Positions 25,190 through 35,343 of a stretch of DNA of 64,000 nucleotides are shown here, one piece after another. The notes below the pieces were generated by a model, which worked only from the letters and a program-made list of their open reading frames with translations, was not told the origin of the DNA and ran no database searches. The DNA is from Marivita lacus. Its GTDB lineage: Bacteria > Pseudomonadota > Alphaproteobacteria > Rhodobacterales > Rhodobacteraceae. A program made the position numbers and the translations under genes. Each line of letters starts with the position of its first letter. Within the stretch, counting starts at the first letter, position 1. The DNA lies in contig NZ_BMFC01000006.1 of assembly GCF_014637725.1 (NCBI RefSeq), forward strand, positions 124,001 to 188,000, in the 5' to 3' direction.

Positions 25190-26461
25190 ATGGACCAGAT
25201 TATCGTAACGGGGAACGGCCCTCTGAGTGGCCAGATTCCCATCGCGGGCGCAAAGAACGCCTGTCTCACCCTGATGCCGGCCACGCTATTGAGCGAGGAA
25301 CCGCTGACGCTGACCAATGCGCCGCGCCTCAGCGACATCCGCACCATGACGACGCTGTTGCAGTCGCTGGGGGCCGAGGTGCAGGCACTGCAGGACGGTC
25401 AGGTACTGGCCATGTCGAGCCATGACCTCACCTCGGTGCGCGCGGACTATGACATCGTGCGCAAGATGCGGGCGTCGATCCTTGTTCTGGGGCCTTTGCT
25501 CGCGCGGTTCGGGCATGCCGAGGTGTCCTTGCCCGGTGGCTGTGCCATCGGCGCGCGCCCGGTCGATCTGCATCTCAAGGCGTTCGAGGCGATGGGAGCG
25601 GAGCTCGACCTGCGCGAGGGCTACGTGCACGCGAAGGCGCCTGCCGGTGGTCTGCGTGGCGGCATCGTGGAGTTTCCGTTCGTGTCCGTGGGTGCCACGG
25701 AAAACGCCCTGATGGCGGCGACGCTGGCCAAGGGCACAACCGTGCTGAAGAACGCCGCACGCGAGCCCGAGATCGTCGATCTGGCGCAGTGCCTGCGCAA
25801 GATGGGCGCGCAGATCGACGGCGAAGGCACGTCCGAGATCACCATTCAGGGCGTCGACACTTTGGGTGGTGCGACACACCGCGTCGTCACCGACCGGATC
25901 GAATTGGGCACCTACATGCTGGCCCCCGCGATCTGCGGCGGTGAGGTCGAATGCCTTGGCGGTCGGATCGACCTGTTGGCGGCGTTCTGTGAAAAGCTGG
26001 ACGCGGCGGGCATCTCGGTCGAGGAAACGCCCAACGGCCTCAAGGTGGCGCGCAAGAACGGGCGGGTGTCGGCGGTCGATGTGACGACCGAACCCTTCCC
26101 CGGTTTTCCGACCGATTTGCAGGCGCAGATGATGGCTCTGCTCTGTACTGCCGGAGGCACCAGCGTGCTCGAGGAAAAGATCTTCGAGAATCGTTTCATG
26201 CATGCGCCCGAACTGATCCGGATGGGCGCAAAGATCGATGTGCATGGCGGCACGGCGACGGTGACCGGCGTGGATCATCTGCGCGGCGCGCCCGTGATGG
26301 CGACCGACCTGCGCGCCTCGGTGTCGCTGATCCTTGCCGGTCTGGCCGCGGAGGGAGACACCATCGTCAGTCGCGTGTACCATCTGGATCGAGGCTATGA
26401 ACACGTTGTCCGCAAGCTGGAAAGCGTTGGGGCCAAGATCGAAAGGGTATCGGGACAGTGA
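25190..26461 (+). CDS. murA: UDP-N-acetylglucosamine 1-carboxyvinyltransferase
   Basis: 423 residues. First committed step of peptidoglycan synthesis, adding enolpyruvate to UDP-GlcNAc in the cytoplasm. The EPSP-synthase-like fold starts [19 protein letters not shown] with the catalytic lysine near residue 22. The active-site cysteine, target of fosfomycin, is C118 in [11 protein letters not shown]. Length is normal. The start is 5 nt after the small basic gene. The DUF2948 start (GTG) overlaps its stop, making a coupled block with it and the GNAT. Confidence 0.96.
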   Translation: MDQIIVTGNGPLSGQIPIAGAKNACLTLMPATLLSEEPLTLTNAPRLSDIRTMTTLLQSLGAEVQALQDGQVLAMSSHDLTSVRADYDIVRKMRASILVLGPLLARFGHAEVSLPGGCAIGARPVDLHLKAFEAMGAELDLREGYVHAKAPAGGLRGGIVEFPFVSVGATENALMAATLAKGTTVLKNAAREPEIVDLAQCLRKMGAQIDGEGTSEITIQGVDTLGGATHRVVTDRIELGTYMLAPAICGGEVECLGGRIDLLAAFCEKLDAAGISVEETPNGLKVARKNGRVSAVDVTTEPFPGFPTDLQAQMMALLCTAGGTSVLEEKIFENRFMHAPELIRMGAKIDVHGGTATVTGVDHLRGAPVMATDLRASVSLILAGLAAEGDTIVSRVYHLDRGYEHVVRKLESVGAKIERVSGQ

Positions 26462-26937
26462 CGCAGGACGCGACATTCGAAGACGGCGCGGCCAGGCCCC
26501 TGCGGTTGGTGGCGATGGACGACGAAGACCTGCAAGTTCTGTCGGCGCTTTGTCAGGACGCGGTGTTTCCGGCCAGCGAAATGCAATGGCAGCGCGGCAG
26601 GCAGCGCTTCGGCATCCTGCTCAACCGATTCCGCTGGGAGGATATTCCCGTCGCGGACCGGGGCAGGAGAACACCGGAACGGGTGCAATGCGTGCTGGCG
26701 GTCGAAACTGTGCAGCGCGTTGCCAGCCAGGGCGTGACGCAAGGCGATGCCGACACGATCCTGTCCGTGCTGTCGGTCACGTACGAGCCGGACGAGGCGG
26801 GCGGCGGCGCGGTTCTGCTGACGCTGGCGGGAGATGGCGCGATCCGCCTTTCGGTGTCCGAGCTGGAGGTTGCGCTGCGTGACGTGACGCGGCCCTACGC
26901 GGCGGTGTCGGGCAAGGTGCCGGATCACCCCGCATGA
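26458..26937 (+). CDS. DUF2948 family protein
   Basis: 159 residues with a GTG start overlapping the murA stop (GTGA). Contains [31 protein letters not shown] and [15 protein letters not shown]-type sequence (here [16 protein letters not shown]), the conserved start of DUF2948, followed by a C-terminal strand region ending [10 protein letters not shown]. No signal peptide. The role is unknown. Conserved next to murA and hisD in Rhodobacteraceae and related orders, as here. Confidence 0.88.
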   Translation: MTQDATFEDGAARPLRLVAMDDEDLQVLSALCQDAVFPASEMQWQRGRQRFGILLNRFRWEDIPVADRGRRTPERVQCVLAVETVQRVASQGVTQGDADTILSVLSVTYEPDEAGGGAVLLTLAGDGAIRLSVSELEVALRDVTRPYAAVSGKVPDHPA

Positions 26938-27452
26938 TCATCCGGCGATTGACGCCCAAGGACCTGTCCGCGTTTCGCGCGCTCTGGGCCGATGGGCTGA
27001 TGCGCGTACCAACGGCGTTTCTGTTCAGCGCGGAAGAGGTTCGCGCGATTCCCAACCGGGACGTGGAGCGCGGGCTCGAGGTCAACATGACTCTGGGCGC
27101 GTTCGACGATGCGAAACGGCTGGTCGGGTTTGTCTCGGCCCGGCGCGGTGGGCCTCAGCGGATGCGGCACATGGCCGATATCGGCCCGCTTTATGTGCGC
27201 GCCGACGCGCAAGGTCGGGGGTTTGGCCGCGCGCTGATGGAGGCCGTTTTGCAACAGTTGATCGACGCGGGTGTGCAGCAGGCCGAACTGGTGGTCGATG
27301 TCGAAAACACCGGCGCGCAAAAGCTCTACCGTGCGTTGGGCTTTCATGCCTTCGGCAAGCGCCCGCGCGCGGTACTGATCGAGGGGACGGGGCGCGACGA
27401 TCTGCTGATGATCAAGGCGCTGGATGGCACCGACCTGACGCGCGGCGCTTGA
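26934..27452 (+). CDS. GNAT-family N-acetyltransferase
   Basis: 172 residues. Motif A is seen as IGPLYVRADAQGRGFGRALMEAVLQ, with Q/R-x-x-G-x-G/A as QGRGFG, then LVVDVENTGAQKLYRALGFHAFG, the typical final motif. The acceptor is unknown. Its ATG overlaps the DUF2948 stop by 4 nt and hisD starts 52 nt later. It looks like an extra gene inserted in the otherwise conserved murA-DUF2948-hisD order. Confidence 0.86.
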   Translation: MIIRRLTPKDLSAFRALWADGLMRVPTAFLFSAEEVRAIPNRDVERGLEVNMTLGAFDDAKRLVGFVSARRGGPQRMRHMADIGPLYVRADAQGRGFGRALMEAVLQQLIDAGVQQAELVVDVENTGAQKLYRALGFHAFGKRPRAVLIEGTGRDDLLMIKALDGTDLTRGA

Positions 27453-27504
27453 GGGTTCGGGCATCGCGGTCTAAGTACCCGGCAAAGCTGATCCGGAGGG
27501 CGTG

Positions 27505-28806
27505 ATGCCACAATTCCTGTCCACGACAGATGCCGATTTCGACGCGCGCTTTACCGCGATCCTGAACGCCAAGCGCGAGGACAGCCCGGATGTGGATGAC
27601 GTGGTCGCGGGCATCATCGCCGATGTGCGCAAACGCGGCGATGCGGCGGTGCTGGAGCTGACCGCGAAATTCGACCGGCTGGACCTGACCGCGGCGCAAT
27701 TGCGCGTCTCCGAGGCCGAGATCGACGCCGAGATCGCCAGGGTGCCCGAGGCCGAGCGCATCGCTTTGGAAACCGCCGCCGAGCGCATCCGCGCCTATCA
27801 TGCGCGGCAATTGCCCCAGGACGAGATGTGGACCGACGAACAGGGCGCGACGCTGGGCTGGCGCTGGACGCCGGTGTCGGCGGCGGGGCTATACGTGCCC
27901 GGCGGGCTTGCCAGCTATCCGTCCTCTGTCCTGATGAACGCGCTTCCGGCCAAGGTGGCCGGGGTCGGGCGGTTGGCCGTGACGGTGCCGACGCCCGATG
28001 GCATCATCAATCCGCTGGTGATGATGGCGTGCCGCATCGCCGGGGTGGACGAGGTCTACCGCATCGGCGGCGCGCAGGCGATTGCGGCGCTGGCTTATGG
28101 CACGGAAACCATCGCGCCGGTGGACAAGATCACCGGGCCGGGCAACGCTTTTGTGGCCGCCGCCAAGCGCCGGGTCTTCGGCAAGGTCGGCATCGACATG
28201 ATCGCGGGACCGTCCGAGATCCTCGTGATCGCCGACGGCGACAACGACCCGGACTGGATCGCGCTGGATCTCATGTCACAGGCGGAACACGACGAATCCG
28301 CGCAATCGCTGCTCATCACCACCGATGCTGCCTTCGGGCAGGCGGTGGCCGACGCGGTGGAAAAGCGGCTTGAAACACTGGAACGCCGCGCGATTGCCGG
28401 GACAAGCTGGCGCGATTTTGGGGCCATCATCACCGTGCGCGATCTGGACGAGGCGGTGACGCTGTGTGACCGCATTGCCCCGGAGCATCTGGAGCTGTGC
28501 GTGGCCGACCCCGAGGCGCTGTCGGCCCGGATCACCCATGCCGGGGCGATTTTCCTTGGCCAATGGACGCCCGAGGCCATCGGCGACTATGTCGGCGGGC
28601 CGAACCACGTTCTGCCTACCGCCCGCTCTGCGCGATTCTCGTCCGGGCTGTCGGTGCTGGATTTCGTCAAGCGCACGACGCTTGCCCGCATGTCACCCGA
28701 AGCGTTGCGCGCGATTGGTCCTGCGGCGGAAACGTTGGCGCGGTCCGAATCGCTCGAGGCACACGGCCTGTCCGTCACCGCGCGTCTGCGCAAGCTCAAC
28801 GGCTGA
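27505..28806 (+). CDS. hisD: Histidinol dehydrogenase
   Basis: 433 residues. Catalyses the last two oxidations of histidine biosynthesis, from L-histidinol to L-histidine, with NAD+ and zinc. Recognisable by VPGGLASYPSSVLMNALPAKVAGV, GPGNAFVAAAKR, GPSEILVIAD and the zinc-site SQAEHDESAQS. The C-terminal GPNHVLPT is intact. The ATG at 27505 follows GGAGGG with a 4-nt gap. It is followed 57 nt later by murD. Confidence 0.95.
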   Translation: MPQFLSTTDADFDARFTAILNAKREDSPDVDDVVAGIIADVRKRGDAAVLELTAKFDRLDLTAAQLRVSEAEIDAEIARVPEAERIALETAAERIRAYHARQLPQDEMWTDEQGATLGWRWTPVSAAGLYVPGGLASYPSSVLMNALPAKVAGVGRLAVTVPTPDGIINPLVMMACRIAGVDEVYRIGGAQAIAALAYGTETIAPVDKITGPGNAFVAAAKRRVFGKVGIDMIAGPSEILVIADGDNDPDWIALDLMSQAEHDESAQSLLITTDAAFGQAVADAVEKRLETLERRAIAGTSWRDFGAIITVRDLDEAVTLCDRIAPEHLELCVADPEALSARITHAGAIFLGQWTPEAIGDYVGGPNHVLPTARSARFSSGLSVLDFVKRTTLARMSPEALRAIGPAAETLARSESLEAHGLSVTARLRKLNG

Positions 28807-28863
28807 CCTTTCAAGCGGCGTGCAGATGCGCTAGCGATTGGTTGACTTATCAAGAGGTGCGCA

Positions 28864-30276
28864 ATGATCCCGGTTCAGGGTTTTGAAGGCCATCAGGTGG
28901 CCGTGTTGGGTTTGGGCCGGTCGGGCCTTTCGGCGGCGCGTGCGCTGCGCGAGGGCGGTGCAACGGCAATCTGTTGGGACGACAACCCCAAGGCTCGCGA
29001 GACCGCCGAGGCCGAAGGGTTCGAGATCCGCGACCTGTCGTGCGACGGAGCGTTCGAGGCGGTGGCGACCCTGATCGTCAGCCCCGGCATTCCGCATCTC
29101 TACCCCGCACCCAATCCGGTGATCGCCAAGGCATGGGCCGCCGGTGTGCCGGTGGACAACGACATCGGCCTCTTCTTCCGCTCTCTGGCGACGGACGAGT
29201 GGGACGAGTTCGACACCGCGCCGCGTGTCATTGCCGTGACCGGGTCGAACGGCAAATCCACCACCTCGGCGCTGATACACCACATCCTCGAAACCGTGGG
29301 TCGCAACAGCCAGTTGGCTGGCAATATCGGGCGCGGGGTGCTGGACATCGACCCGCCGGGCGAGGGCGATGTGGTGGTGCTGGAGCTGTCCAGCTATCAG
29401 ACCGATCTTGCCCGCGCGCTGACGCCGGATGTGGCGGTCTTCACCAACCTGTCGCCGGATCACCTTGACCGGCACGCGGGATTGGGTGGGTATTTCGCAG
29501 CGAAACGCCGTCTGTTCGCAGAAGGCGGGCCGGACCGCGCGGTGATCGGCGTGGATGAAAACGAGGGGCTCTATATCGCCAACCAGCTGGCCGAAGGACC
29601 GGGCGATGATCGGGTGATCCGGGTGTCCTCGGGGCAGAAGCTGAGTGGTCCCGGCTGGATGGTCTATGCGCGCAAGGGCTTTCTGACGGAATGGCGCAAG
29701 GCCAAGCAGGTCGCGTCGATCGACCTGCGCGAGATCAAGGGCCTGCCCGGTGCGCACAACCACCAGAACGCCTGCGCCGCCTATGCCGCGACCCGCGCGC
29801 TGGGCGTGGCACCACGTCAGATCGAAGCGGCGATGCGCAGCTTTGGAGGGTTGCCGCATCGCAGCCAGATCATCGCCGAACAGGGCGGCGTCACTTACGT
29901 GAACGACAGCAAGGCGACAAACGTCGATTCCGCGCTCAAGGCGCTGCTGGCGTTCCAGAACATCCGCTGGATTTGCGGCGGGTTGCAAAAGGACGGTGGG
30001 CTGGACGGGTTGATTCCCGGTTTCGAGCATGTGCGCAAAGCCTATGTCATCGGGCGCGAGGCCGACGCCTTTGCGGTGCAACTGACTGGGGTCGAGACCG
30101 AAGCCTGCGGCACGATGGAGGTCGCGGTGGCCCGCGCTGCGGCAGAGGCCGAACCGGGCGACGTTGTGCTGCTGGCACCTGCTGCGGCGAGTTTCGACCA
30201 GTATGACAGTTTCGAGAAACGCGGCGAGGATTTCGCCGAGCGGGTCGCCGATCTGCTGGCGGCTCAGGCCGGTTGA
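28864..30276 (+). CDS. murD: UDP-N-acetylmuramoylalanine-D-glutamate ligase
   Basis: 470 residues. Adds D-glutamate to UDP-MurNAc-L-Ala with ATP. The ATP loop GSNGKST is at residues 127-133, with an N-terminal Rossmann [17 protein letters not shown], and C-terminal [22 protein letters not shown]. First gene of the division cluster on this strand. Its last 13 nt overlap the end of the oppositely oriented ParB-like gene, after which the cluster resumes at ftsW. Confidence 0.95.
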   Translation: MIPVQGFEGHQVAVLGLGRSGLSAARALREGGATAICWDDNPKARETAEAEGFEIRDLSCDGAFEAVATLIVSPGIPHLYPAPNPVIAKAWAAGVPVDNDIGLFFRSLATDEWDEFDTAPRVIAVTGSNGKSTTSALIHHILETVGRNSQLAGNIGRGVLDIDPPGEGDVVVLELSSYQTDLARALTPDVAVFTNLSPDHLDRHAGLGGYFAAKRRLFAEGGPDRAVIGVDENEGLYIANQLAEGPGDDRVIRVSSGQKLSGPGWMVYARKGFLTEWRKAKQVASIDLREIKGLPGAHNHQNACAAYAATRALGVAPRQIEAAMRSFGGLPHRSQIIAEQGGVTYVNDSKATNVDSALKALLAFQNIRWICGGLQKDGGLDGLIPGFEHVRKAYVIGREADAFAVQLTGVETEACGTMEVAVARAAAEAEPGDVVLLAPAAASFDQYDSFEKRGEDFAERVADLLAAQAG

Positions 30277-30947
30277 AGCGCGTTTTGAATGTGCTGCGGT
30301 GGCGTGCGGAGCGTGCTGAGCAGGCCTGAGGCCACCGCGTCTTTATGGATCACCCCAAGCTGTGCGGGGATCTTTTCAAGATCGAGGATGTAGGCGATCG
30401 CAAAGCGGTGCATCCCGCCGCCATCGCGCAGCGGCGTGCCATCGCGCGCGATATGGACAAGAATGCCGCCATGTTCGCGGCGGGTCTTGTTGACCGCGCC
30501 ATGTGGGCGCAGGGTGCCGGTGCGCTGCGCCTCTGCGTAGATCCGGTCAAGCTGTTCATAACGTGCGATCAACTCCTCGCGGCTGGTGCACTCGTCGACC
30601 AAACCCTTGTCGTCGAGCTGTTTCACCATCCAGCCGAACAGGCTGGTCTGCTGCCACGGCACACCGCGTTCGAAATGGTCGCGGATGCTGTCCAACTTGA
30701 GCTGGCTGCCAAAGGGTTTGCGCGAAAGGTCCCAGTCTCCACCGAGCACACGCCCGGAATGCCGCCGCCGGAAGCGCGGCGCGCCAACTTGCGGATCGGC
30801 TTTGTACCAATGGGTCACGTCGCGGGGGCTGATCCAGATCAGCTCGTCACTTTGGGGCGCATCCGGCCCGAAGCGCAGCCGGTTGGCCACGTCACGAGCC
30901 ACCTTCGCCGGAAGCCCGGCGGCAAATGCCCGTGCAATGGCGCTCAT
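30264..30947 (-). CDS. Uncharacterised protein, ParB-like (second of a tandem paralogue pair)
   Basis: 227 residues, soluble. It is a clear paralogue of the gene immediately upstream: shared motifs are [30 protein letters not shown], a YEQLDRIY segment, [22 protein letters not shown] and [16 protein letters not shown]. The combination of GDWD with GG(M/N)HR.AIA.ALGL..IP resembles the N-terminal ParB/sulfiredoxin fold, which is an inference. Its 3' end overlaps murD by 13 nt convergently. The start overlaps the upstream gene (ATGA). Function unknown. Confidence 0.7.
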   Translation of the reverse strand: MSAIARAFAAGLPAKVARDVANRLRFGPDAPQSDELIWISPRDVTHWYKADPQVGAPRFRRRHSGRVLGGDWDLSRKPFGSQLKLDSIRDHFERGVPWQQTSLFGWMVKQLDDKGLVDECTSREELIARYEQLDRIYAEAQRTGTLRPHGAVNKTRREHGGILVHIARDGTPLRDGGGMHRFAIAYILDLEKIPAQLGVIHKDAVASGLLSTLRTPPQHIQNALQPA

Positions 30948-31615
30948 GTCGGGATGGAGCGGAGCGTGGCAAGCGCATTCCGCGCAACGGCACCGGGATG
31001 CACGACCCCAAGCTGCGCGGGGATGCGGGTCAGGCCGAGGGCGCGGGCGATGCCGATGCGGTGATTTCCGATGGCCCCGAAGATCGGCGCGCCGTGGCGG
31101 TCGATGTGCACATAGACACCTTCGGGCAGGCGCAGCGTGCCGAATTTCCGCACGGACCGGTCCTGAAAGCCATTATCGCGAATATCCGAATAAAGCGCGT
31201 CGATCTGTCGGTATCGCGCGATAATGTCGGACATGTTGCGGCAACTGTCGAAGGCACCCCGCTTTGCGACCATCTGCGCCATGCGGTCATAGATGCCGGT
31301 CTCCTCCCACGGCACCCCGTCCCGGAAATGCGCGATGCAGGCGGCGATTTTCCACGATGCATCGATCGCTTCGGTGCGCGTGTCCCAGTCTCCGCCCAGA
31401 ACCATGGCGGAATGCCGTCGCCTGTAATCAGGGGTCTGCGCCGGGTTGCGGGTGTAGATACGTGTCAGCCGGGTCGGGTCGATCCAGATCCGTTCCTGCG
31501 CACGCGGGGCCGCACCGCCCTTGATCACGATGTTCAGCGCGTCCCGCAGCGCACCACGCAGCAGGACGAACGGAGCTTTCGGAACAGGATAGGCGGCATC
31601 TGACATGCCGAACAA
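30944..31615 (-). CDS. Uncharacterised protein, ParB-like (first of a tandem paralogue pair)
   Basis: 223 residues, soluble, no signal peptide. It shares with the downstream copy the central RRRHSAMVLGGDWDTR, FRDGVPWEETGIYDRM, IDALYSDI, VHIDRHGAPIFGAIGNHRIGIARALGL and IPAQLGVVHPGAVARN. The last segment looks like the ParB-type G-x-R-R-x2-A-x4-G-x5-P pattern. It lies between murD and ftsW on the opposite strand, a site where the division cluster is usually compact, so it is an accessory insertion. A start at 31606 (second Met) is possible. Function unknown. Confidence 0.7.
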   Translation of the reverse strand: MFGMSDAAYPVPKAPFVLLRGALRDALNIVIKGGAAPRAQERIWIDPTRLTRIYTRNPAQTPDYRRRHSAMVLGGDWDTRTEAIDASWKIAACIAHFRDGVPWEETGIYDRMAQMVAKRGAFDSCRNMSDIIARYRQIDALYSDIRDNGFQDRSVRKFGTLRLPEGVYVHIDRHGAPIFGAIGNHRIGIARALGLTRIPAQLGVVHPGAVARNALATLRSIPT

Positions 31616-31638
31616 AATGTAACGGATTCATGACGGTT

Positions 31639-32820
31639 TCAAGTGGCGCCGCAAATGGCGCGGCCTGCGGCGACGCCCGAACTCCAGGCCCACTGGAAAT
31701 TGTAGCCGCCCAGCCAGCCGGTCACGTCCACCGCTTCGCCGATCATGTAGAGGCCGGGCACATCGCGGGACATCATCGTCTTGCTGTCGATCCGGTCGGT
31801 CGAAATCCCGCCCAGCGTCACCTCGGCGGTGCGGTAGCCTTCGCTGCCGGTCGGGGTCAGGGTCCAGTGGCGCAGGCGGGTGGTGATCTCGTCGATGCGC
31901 TTGTCCGACAGGTCGCCGACATTGCCCGCCAGCGACAGCTCGGTCGACAGGTGATCGACCAGCCGTTCCGGCAGCACCTCGGCCAGGGTGGTTGTGACAT
32001 TGCGTTTGCCGTGGGTCTGACGCGCGGTCTTGAGCGTTTCGGCCAGATCATGCGCGGGCAGCAGATCAACCGTGATCGGATCGCCTTCGGCCCAGTAGCT
32101 CGAGACCTGCAGCACCGCAGGGCCGCTCAGTCCGCGATGGGTGAACAGCAGCGCCTCTTCGAACGCGGTGCCATTGGCCGTGGCCACGACAGGGGCCGAC
32201 ACGCCGGAAATGGCCGCGAAGCGCTGGTCGGAAAAGGTCAGCGGCACAAGGGCAGGGCGGGTTTCGGTGAGGCTATGGCCGAACTGGCGCGCGATATCAT
32301 AGGCCAGCCCCGTCGCGCCCATCTTGGGGATCGACTTGCCGCCCGTGGCCAGAACGAGGGTGCGGGCACTGACGCTGTGGCGTTTGCCCTCGCGTTCGAT
32401 CTGCGCTGTGAACCGCGTGCCATCGTGGCTCAGGTCCACAAGCGAGGTCTGCAGCCAGAGCTGCGCGCCCGCCTGCGCCATCTCGGCGCGCAGCATGTCC
32501 ACGATCTGCGTCGCCTTGTCGTCACAGAAAAGCTGACCCAGCGTCTTTTCGTGCCACGCGATCTTGTGACGGGTCACGAGGTCCAGAAAATCCCACTGGG
32601 TGTAGCGGCTGAGCGCGGATTTGTGGAAATGCACGTTCTGCCCAAGAAAGCGCGCCGGATCGGTGTGAAGGTTGGTGAAGTTGCACCGCCCGCCACCCGA
32701 GATGCGGATCTTCTCACCCGGTGCCTTGGCATGGTCGATGATCAGCGTCGATGGCCCGGCCTGCGCCGCGCACATCATGCCGGCTGCGCCAGCGCCCAAG
32801 ATCAATGAATCCACCTGCAT
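31639..32820 (-). CDS. NAD(P)/FAD-dependent oxidoreductase of the HI0933 (YhiN) family
   Basis: 393 residues. A flavoprotein with an N-terminal dinucleotide fold, DSLILGAGAAGMMCA, the family signature ISGGGRCNFTN, and C-terminal YMIGEAVDVTGWLGGYNFQWAWSSGVAAG. Members are proposed to act on flavins or quinones but the substrate is not known. The ATG at 32820 was chosen because it precedes the fold directly. It is on the opposite strand from ftsW, with about 140 nt for divergent promoters, and 23 nt downstream of its stop lies the ParB-like pair. Confidence 0.88.
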   Translation of the reverse strand: MQVDSLILGAGAAGMMCAAQAGPSTLIIDHAKAPGEKIRISGGGRCNFTNLHTDPARFLGQNVHFHKSALSRYTQWDFLDLVTRHKIAWHEKTLGQLFCDDKATQIVDMLRAEMAQAGAQLWLQTSLVDLSHDGTRFTAQIEREGKRHSVSARTLVLATGGKSIPKMGATGLAYDIARQFGHSLTETRPALVPLTFSDQRFAAISGVSAPVVATANGTAFEEALLFTHRGLSGPAVLQVSSYWAEGDPITVDLLPAHDLAETLKTARQTHGKRNVTTTLAEVLPERLVDHLSTELSLAGNVGDLSDKRIDEITTRLRHWTLTPTGSEGYRTAEVTLGGISTDRIDSKTMMSRDVPGLYMIGEAVDVTGWLGGYNFQWAWSSGVAAGRAICGAT

Positions 32821-32963
32821 GACGCGCACCCATCACGGAATGCGGGCGCGTTCAAGGGCGGTTGCGAGAATCATTCCACTGGATCGCTCGAATCATATCG
32901 GTTAGAGTTTCCAAAATGGCCCGGGCAAACACGGGTGATCGAGGCAGAAATAGCGGTGAACCC

Positions 32964-34130
32964 ATGACGGAAATGGTCTATGGCGCGGTCCCCAGCCGCG
33001 CAGGCGAACCTGTGTTGCCCAAGTGGTGGCGCACGATCGACAAATGGTCTTTGTCCTGCATCCTGATCCTGTTCGGCATCGGCATCCTGCTGGGCCTTGC
33101 GGCATCGCCGCCCCTGGCGGAGCGCAACGGCTTTGCCGCCTTCCATTACGTGCAGCGGCAGGCGGTGTTCGGCGGGCTGGCGCTGGGCGTGATGGTGTTT
33201 GTCTCCATGCTGGCCCCGGTCGTCGTGCGCCGATTGGCGGTTCTGGGGTTCATTGCCGCTTTCATCGCCCTGGCGATGTTGCCGTTTTTCGGCACCGATT
33301 TCGGCAAGGGAGCCGTGCGCTGGTACTCGTTGGGCTTTGCGTCGGTGCAGCCATCCGAATTTCTAAAGCCGACCTTTGTGATCGTGACGGCGTGGTTTCT
33401 GGCCGCAAGTCAGGATCTGGGTGGCCCTCCCGGACGGATTCTATCCTTTGCGATCACCATCAGCATCGTCCTGATGCTGGCGCTTCAGCCTGATTTCGGT
33501 CAGGCCTGTCTTGTGCTCTTCGGCTGGGGCGTGATGTATTTCATCGCCGGTGCGCCGATGCTGCTGCTCTTCGGCGTTGCGGGGCTTGTCGTCTTTGCGG
33601 GCACTCTCGCCTATCAGAATTCCCAACACTTCGCCCGCCGCATCGACGGCTTTCTCAGCCCCGAGGTCGATCCGACCACACAGCTTGGCTATGCCACCAA
33701 CGCCATCCGCGAGGGCGGGTTTCTGGGTGTCGGCGTCGGTGAGGGGCAGGTGAAATGGTCGCTGCCCGATGCCCATACCGATTTCATCATCGCTGTCGCC
33801 GCCGAGGAATACGGGCTGGTGCTCGTGCTCATTATTATCGCGCTCTACACCACCATCGTGGTGCGGTCGCTGCTGCGGCTGATGCGCGAGCGCGATCCGT
33901 TCATCCGGCTGGCGGGCGCAGGTCTGGCCTGTATGTTCGGCGTGCAGGCGATGATCAACATGGGCGTCGCGGTGCGGCTTCTGCCCGCAAAAGGCATGAC
34001 CTTGCCCTTCGTCAGTTATGGCGGATCATCCCTGATCGCGGGGGGCATCGCGGTGGGCATGCTTCTGGCCTTCACGCGGACACGCCCGCAGGGCGAAATC
34101 GGCGATATCTTGCGAGGACGGCTGCGCTAG
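32964..34130 (+). CDS. ftsW: Septal peptidoglycan polymerase FtsW (SEDS family)
   Basis: 388 residues with about ten membrane segments. A SEDS-family glycosyltransferase that works with FtsI at the septum. Recognisable by GAVRWYSLGFASVQPSEFLK, LALQPDFGQA, GVGVGEGQVKW, DAHTDFIIAVAAEEYG and the C-terminal KGMTLPFVSYGGSSLI. The ATG at 32964 was chosen as the first one giving a normal N-terminus. The next gene, murG, starts 88 nt on. It is divergent from the HI0933-family gene. Confidence 0.95.
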   Translation: MTEMVYGAVPSRAGEPVLPKWWRTIDKWSLSCILILFGIGILLGLAASPPLAERNGFAAFHYVQRQAVFGGLALGVMVFVSMLAPVVVRRLAVLGFIAAFIALAMLPFFGTDFGKGAVRWYSLGFASVQPSEFLKPTFVIVTAWFLAASQDLGGPPGRILSFAITISIVLMLALQPDFGQACLVLFGWGVMYFIAGAPMLLLFGVAGLVVFAGTLAYQNSQHFARRIDGFLSPEVDPTTQLGYATNAIREGGFLGVGVGEGQVKWSLPDAHTDFIIAVAAEEYGLVLVLIIIALYTTIVVRSLLRLMRERDPFIRLAGAGLACMFGVQAMINMGVAVRLLPAKGMTLPFVSYGGSSLIAGGIAVGMLLAFTRTRPQGEIGDILRGRLR

Positions 34131-34218
34131 AGCCATCATCTGGGGCAAATGCGTCCGGTTTTGTTGACAAACGGCGCAGGGACAGGTCTCTGTCCTGCAA
34201 CCGTTGCGCGGGGCGACA

Positions 34219-35343
34219 ATGCAAAAACCATACTTGATCATCGCAGCCGGGGGGACCGGCGGTCACATGTTTCCGGCACAGGCGCTGGCCGAGGTCATGC
34301 TGCGTCGGGGCTGGCGGGTAAAACTGTCCACCGATGCGCGCGGCGCGCGCTACACCGGTGGCTTTCCCCATTCGATAGAGATCGAACAGGTGGTCAGTGC
34401 GACCTTCGCGCGGGGTGGGGTGCTCTCCAAGCTGTTGGTGCCGCTGCGGGTCCTGGGCGGTGTGCTGTCGATGTCCGGCCGCATGCTGCGCGACCGGCCG
34501 GACGTGGTCGTGGGCTTTGGCGGTTACCCGTCGATTCCAGCACTGGGTGCCGCGTGGCTGCTGCGGCGGCCGCGGATGATCCACGAACAGAACGGCGTGC
34601 TGGGCCGGGTCAACGCGATCTTTGCCAAGCGGGTGCAGTGCGTGGCCTGCGGCACATGGCCAACCGTTCTGCCCGAGGGCGTCGAGGGCGTGCATGTCGG
34701 CAACCCGGTGCGGCTGGCGGTCAAGGACCGCGCGGGGGCGTCCTATATCCCGCCCGGCGATTACCCCATGTCGATCCTTGTGATCGGTGGCAGCCAGGGC
34801 GCGCGCATCCTGTCGGATGTGGTGCCGCCCGCGATCGCCTCCCTGCCGCTGGAGACGATGCAACATTTGCGGGTCAGCCATCAGGCGCGCGACGAAGACG
34901 GCGAACGGGTGGCGGCCTATTACGAGGAACAGGGTGTCACTGCCGAGGTGCAGCCCTTTTTCACCGATCTGCCGACCCGCATGACCGAGGCGCAGCTGGT
35001 GATCTCGCGCTCGGGCGCGTCAAGCGTGGCGGATATTTCGGCGATCGGGCGTCCGTCGATCCTTGTGCCCTATGCCGCTGCCACCGCGGATCACCAGACT
35101 GCCAATGCGCGAGGGCTGGTCGAGGCGGGGGCCGCGATCCGCATTCCCGAAAGCAAGCTGACCGTCGATACGCTCGCCGAGCAGATCTTTGCAGTTTTGC
35201 AAGATTCCCAAGGAGCTTTGCAAATGTCGCAAGCCGCCTTGTCGCAGGCCAAGCCCGATGCCGCGCAGGACCTCGCCGCGCTGGTCGAAAAGTTGGCCGG
35301 CCACACATCCCAGACCCAGACCCAAGAAGGACAGACCGAATGA
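34219..35343 (+). CDS. murG: UDP-N-acetylglucosamine-N-acetylmuramyl pentapeptide transferase
   Basis: 374 residues. A GT28 enzyme that adds GlcNAc to lipid I to make lipid II at the inner membrane face. The N-terminal [17 protein letters not shown] glycine loop, [24 protein letters not shown] and the C-terminal [23 protein letters not shown] are the family signatures. The ATG at 34219 has GGGGCG before it; an upstream in-frame TTG is less likely. The murC ATG overlaps its stop by 4 nt. It has a slightly longer, glutamine-rich C-terminal tail. Confidence 0.96.
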   Translation: MQKPYLIIAAGGTGGHMFPAQALAEVMLRRGWRVKLSTDARGARYTGGFPHSIEIEQVVSATFARGGVLSKLLVPLRVLGGVLSMSGRMLRDRPDVVVGFGGYPSIPALGAAWLLRRPRMIHEQNGVLGRVNAIFAKRVQCVACGTWPTVLPEGVEGVHVGNPVRLAVKDRAGASYIPPGDYPMSILVIGGSQGARILSDVVPPAIASLPLETMQHLRVSHQARDEDGERVAAYYEEQGVTAEVQPFFTDLPTRMTEAQLVISRSGASSVADISAIGRPSILVPYAAATADHQTANARGLVEAGAAIRIPESKLTVDTLAEQIFAVLQDSQGALQMSQAALSQAKPDAAQDLAALVEKLAGHTSQTQTQEGQTE

